Part shown: in pieces, positions 6,105-6,441 of the stretch
Layout: the number at the start of each line of letters is the position of its first letter
Position numbering within the stretch: position 1 is the stretch's first letter
Assembly (NCBI GenBank): GCA_017455945.1
Contig: JAFTLM010000107.1
Location: forward strand, 1 to 6,441
Direction of reading: 5' to 3'
Length of the DNA stretch: 6,441 nucleotides
DNA from: Clostridia bacterium
GTDB lineage: Bacteria; Bacillota; Clostridia; Oscillospirales; CAG-272
Position numbers and translations under genes: made by a program
The notes under the pieces: model-generated
Databases searched by the model: none
The model's input: only the letters and a program-made list of their open reading frames with translations
What the model was told of the DNA's origin: nothing

Positions 6105-6441
6105 ATGTTACGTAAACTTTTTGAAAAGCTTACCAAAAGTAAAAATCCCAACAGTAAACGCTATAAATACGATATGGCAAAGCAGATCTGCGGTCACCAC
6201 GTGCGATATATCACCGAAAAGAACGGCGAGGTCGACGAGGTAATAGGACGCGAAGGCTCTCTTAATATCAAGGACGATGAACTTCTCGTCTTCGGCTCGG
6301 GAGATATCCTTATGCGTTGCAAAATCGAGAATATGCAGGCGTGGGAACTTCTTTCAAAGGACGGCGTCGTAATCACCGCCCCCGATGATGCCCACGGCGG
6401 TATCGAACGCACCATCGTGGTATATTACGTATACTATAGAA
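6105..6441 (+). CDS. Small conserved-looking protein of unknown function (3' end beyond the window)
   Basis: The frame starts at ATG 6105 and stays open for 112 codons to the window edge. AGGAG (6094-6098), overlapping the GH13 stop TAG, lies six bases before the ATG. The nine-base gap places it in the same operon. The N-terminus is basic (MLRKLFEKLTKSKNPNSKRYKYD), with no signal peptide or membrane segment. It is followed by what looks like a small beta-rich domain with alternating hydrophobic residues (RYITEKNGEVDEVIGREGSLNI, then ELLVFGSGDILMRCKIE), then MQAWELLSKDGVVITAPD and an acidic/glycine turn before IVVYYVYYR. I do not recognise the family and assign no function. Codon use and the strong ribosome site make it a real gene. 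Since the last visible residues look like a final strand, the protein may end soon after the window. Confidence 0.8.
   Translation, partial: MLRKLFEKLTKSKNPNSKRYKYDMAKQICGHHVRYITEKNGEVDEVIGREGSLNIKDDELLVFGSGDILMRCKIENMQAWELLSKDGVVITAPDDAHGGIERTIVVYYVYYR

Overview
This window is a stretch of one operon in which every gene is on the plus strand. It is a bacterial glycogen metabolism cluster. In order it holds the last 67 codons of glgD (ADP-glucose pyrophosphorylase-like subunit), glgA (ADP-glucose-type glycogen synthase), glgP (glycogen phosphorylase), a cytoplasmic GH13 enzyme of neopullulanase/cyclomaltodextrinase type, and the 5' part of an unrecognised small gene that runs off the right edge. 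GlgD as a separate GlgC-like protein is a Firmicutes hallmark. Together with the moderate GC content, the strong AGGAGG-like ribosome sites and the protein style, it suggests a gut-type Clostridia genome (Ruminococcaceae/Oscillospiraceae-like). That assignment is an inference, not an identification.

Layout: 2-205 glgD 3' end; 206-260 a gap with a perfect 11-bp hairpin; 261-1700 glgA; 1701-1748 a gap with a perfect 6-bp hairpin; 1749-4187 glgP; 4188-6095 GH13 gene, whose ATG directly abuts the glgP stop (TAAATG); 6105-6441 start of the last gene, after a 9-base gap. No stretch above 300 bases lacks a gene. I see no tRNA, rRNA, CRISPR array, insertion sequence or origin.

How the genes work together: GlgD (with GlgC, presumably upstream) supplies ADP-glucose, and GlgA polymerises it into alpha-1,4-glucan. 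GlgP removes outer-chain glucose as glucose-1-phosphate. The GH13 enzyme plausibly trims or debranches the phosphorylase limit dextrin or recycles maltodextrins. No branching enzyme (GlgB) or GlgX-type debranching enzyme lies in the window.

The enzymes are ordinary; I found no convincing new biological system. The items worth a second look are mostly regulatory: a 19-codon mini-ORF that overlaps both the glgD stop and the glgA start and spans the gap hairpin; two near-consensus sigma-A promoter sequences with 17-base spacers inside glgA and glgP, each upstream of the next gene; and three dyads packed into 76 bases at the start of the GH13 gene, one of them terminator-like. GlgA also carries alanine where the Escherichia coli enzyme has its ADP-glucose-binding Lys15, and the last gene is an uncharacterised member of the operon.
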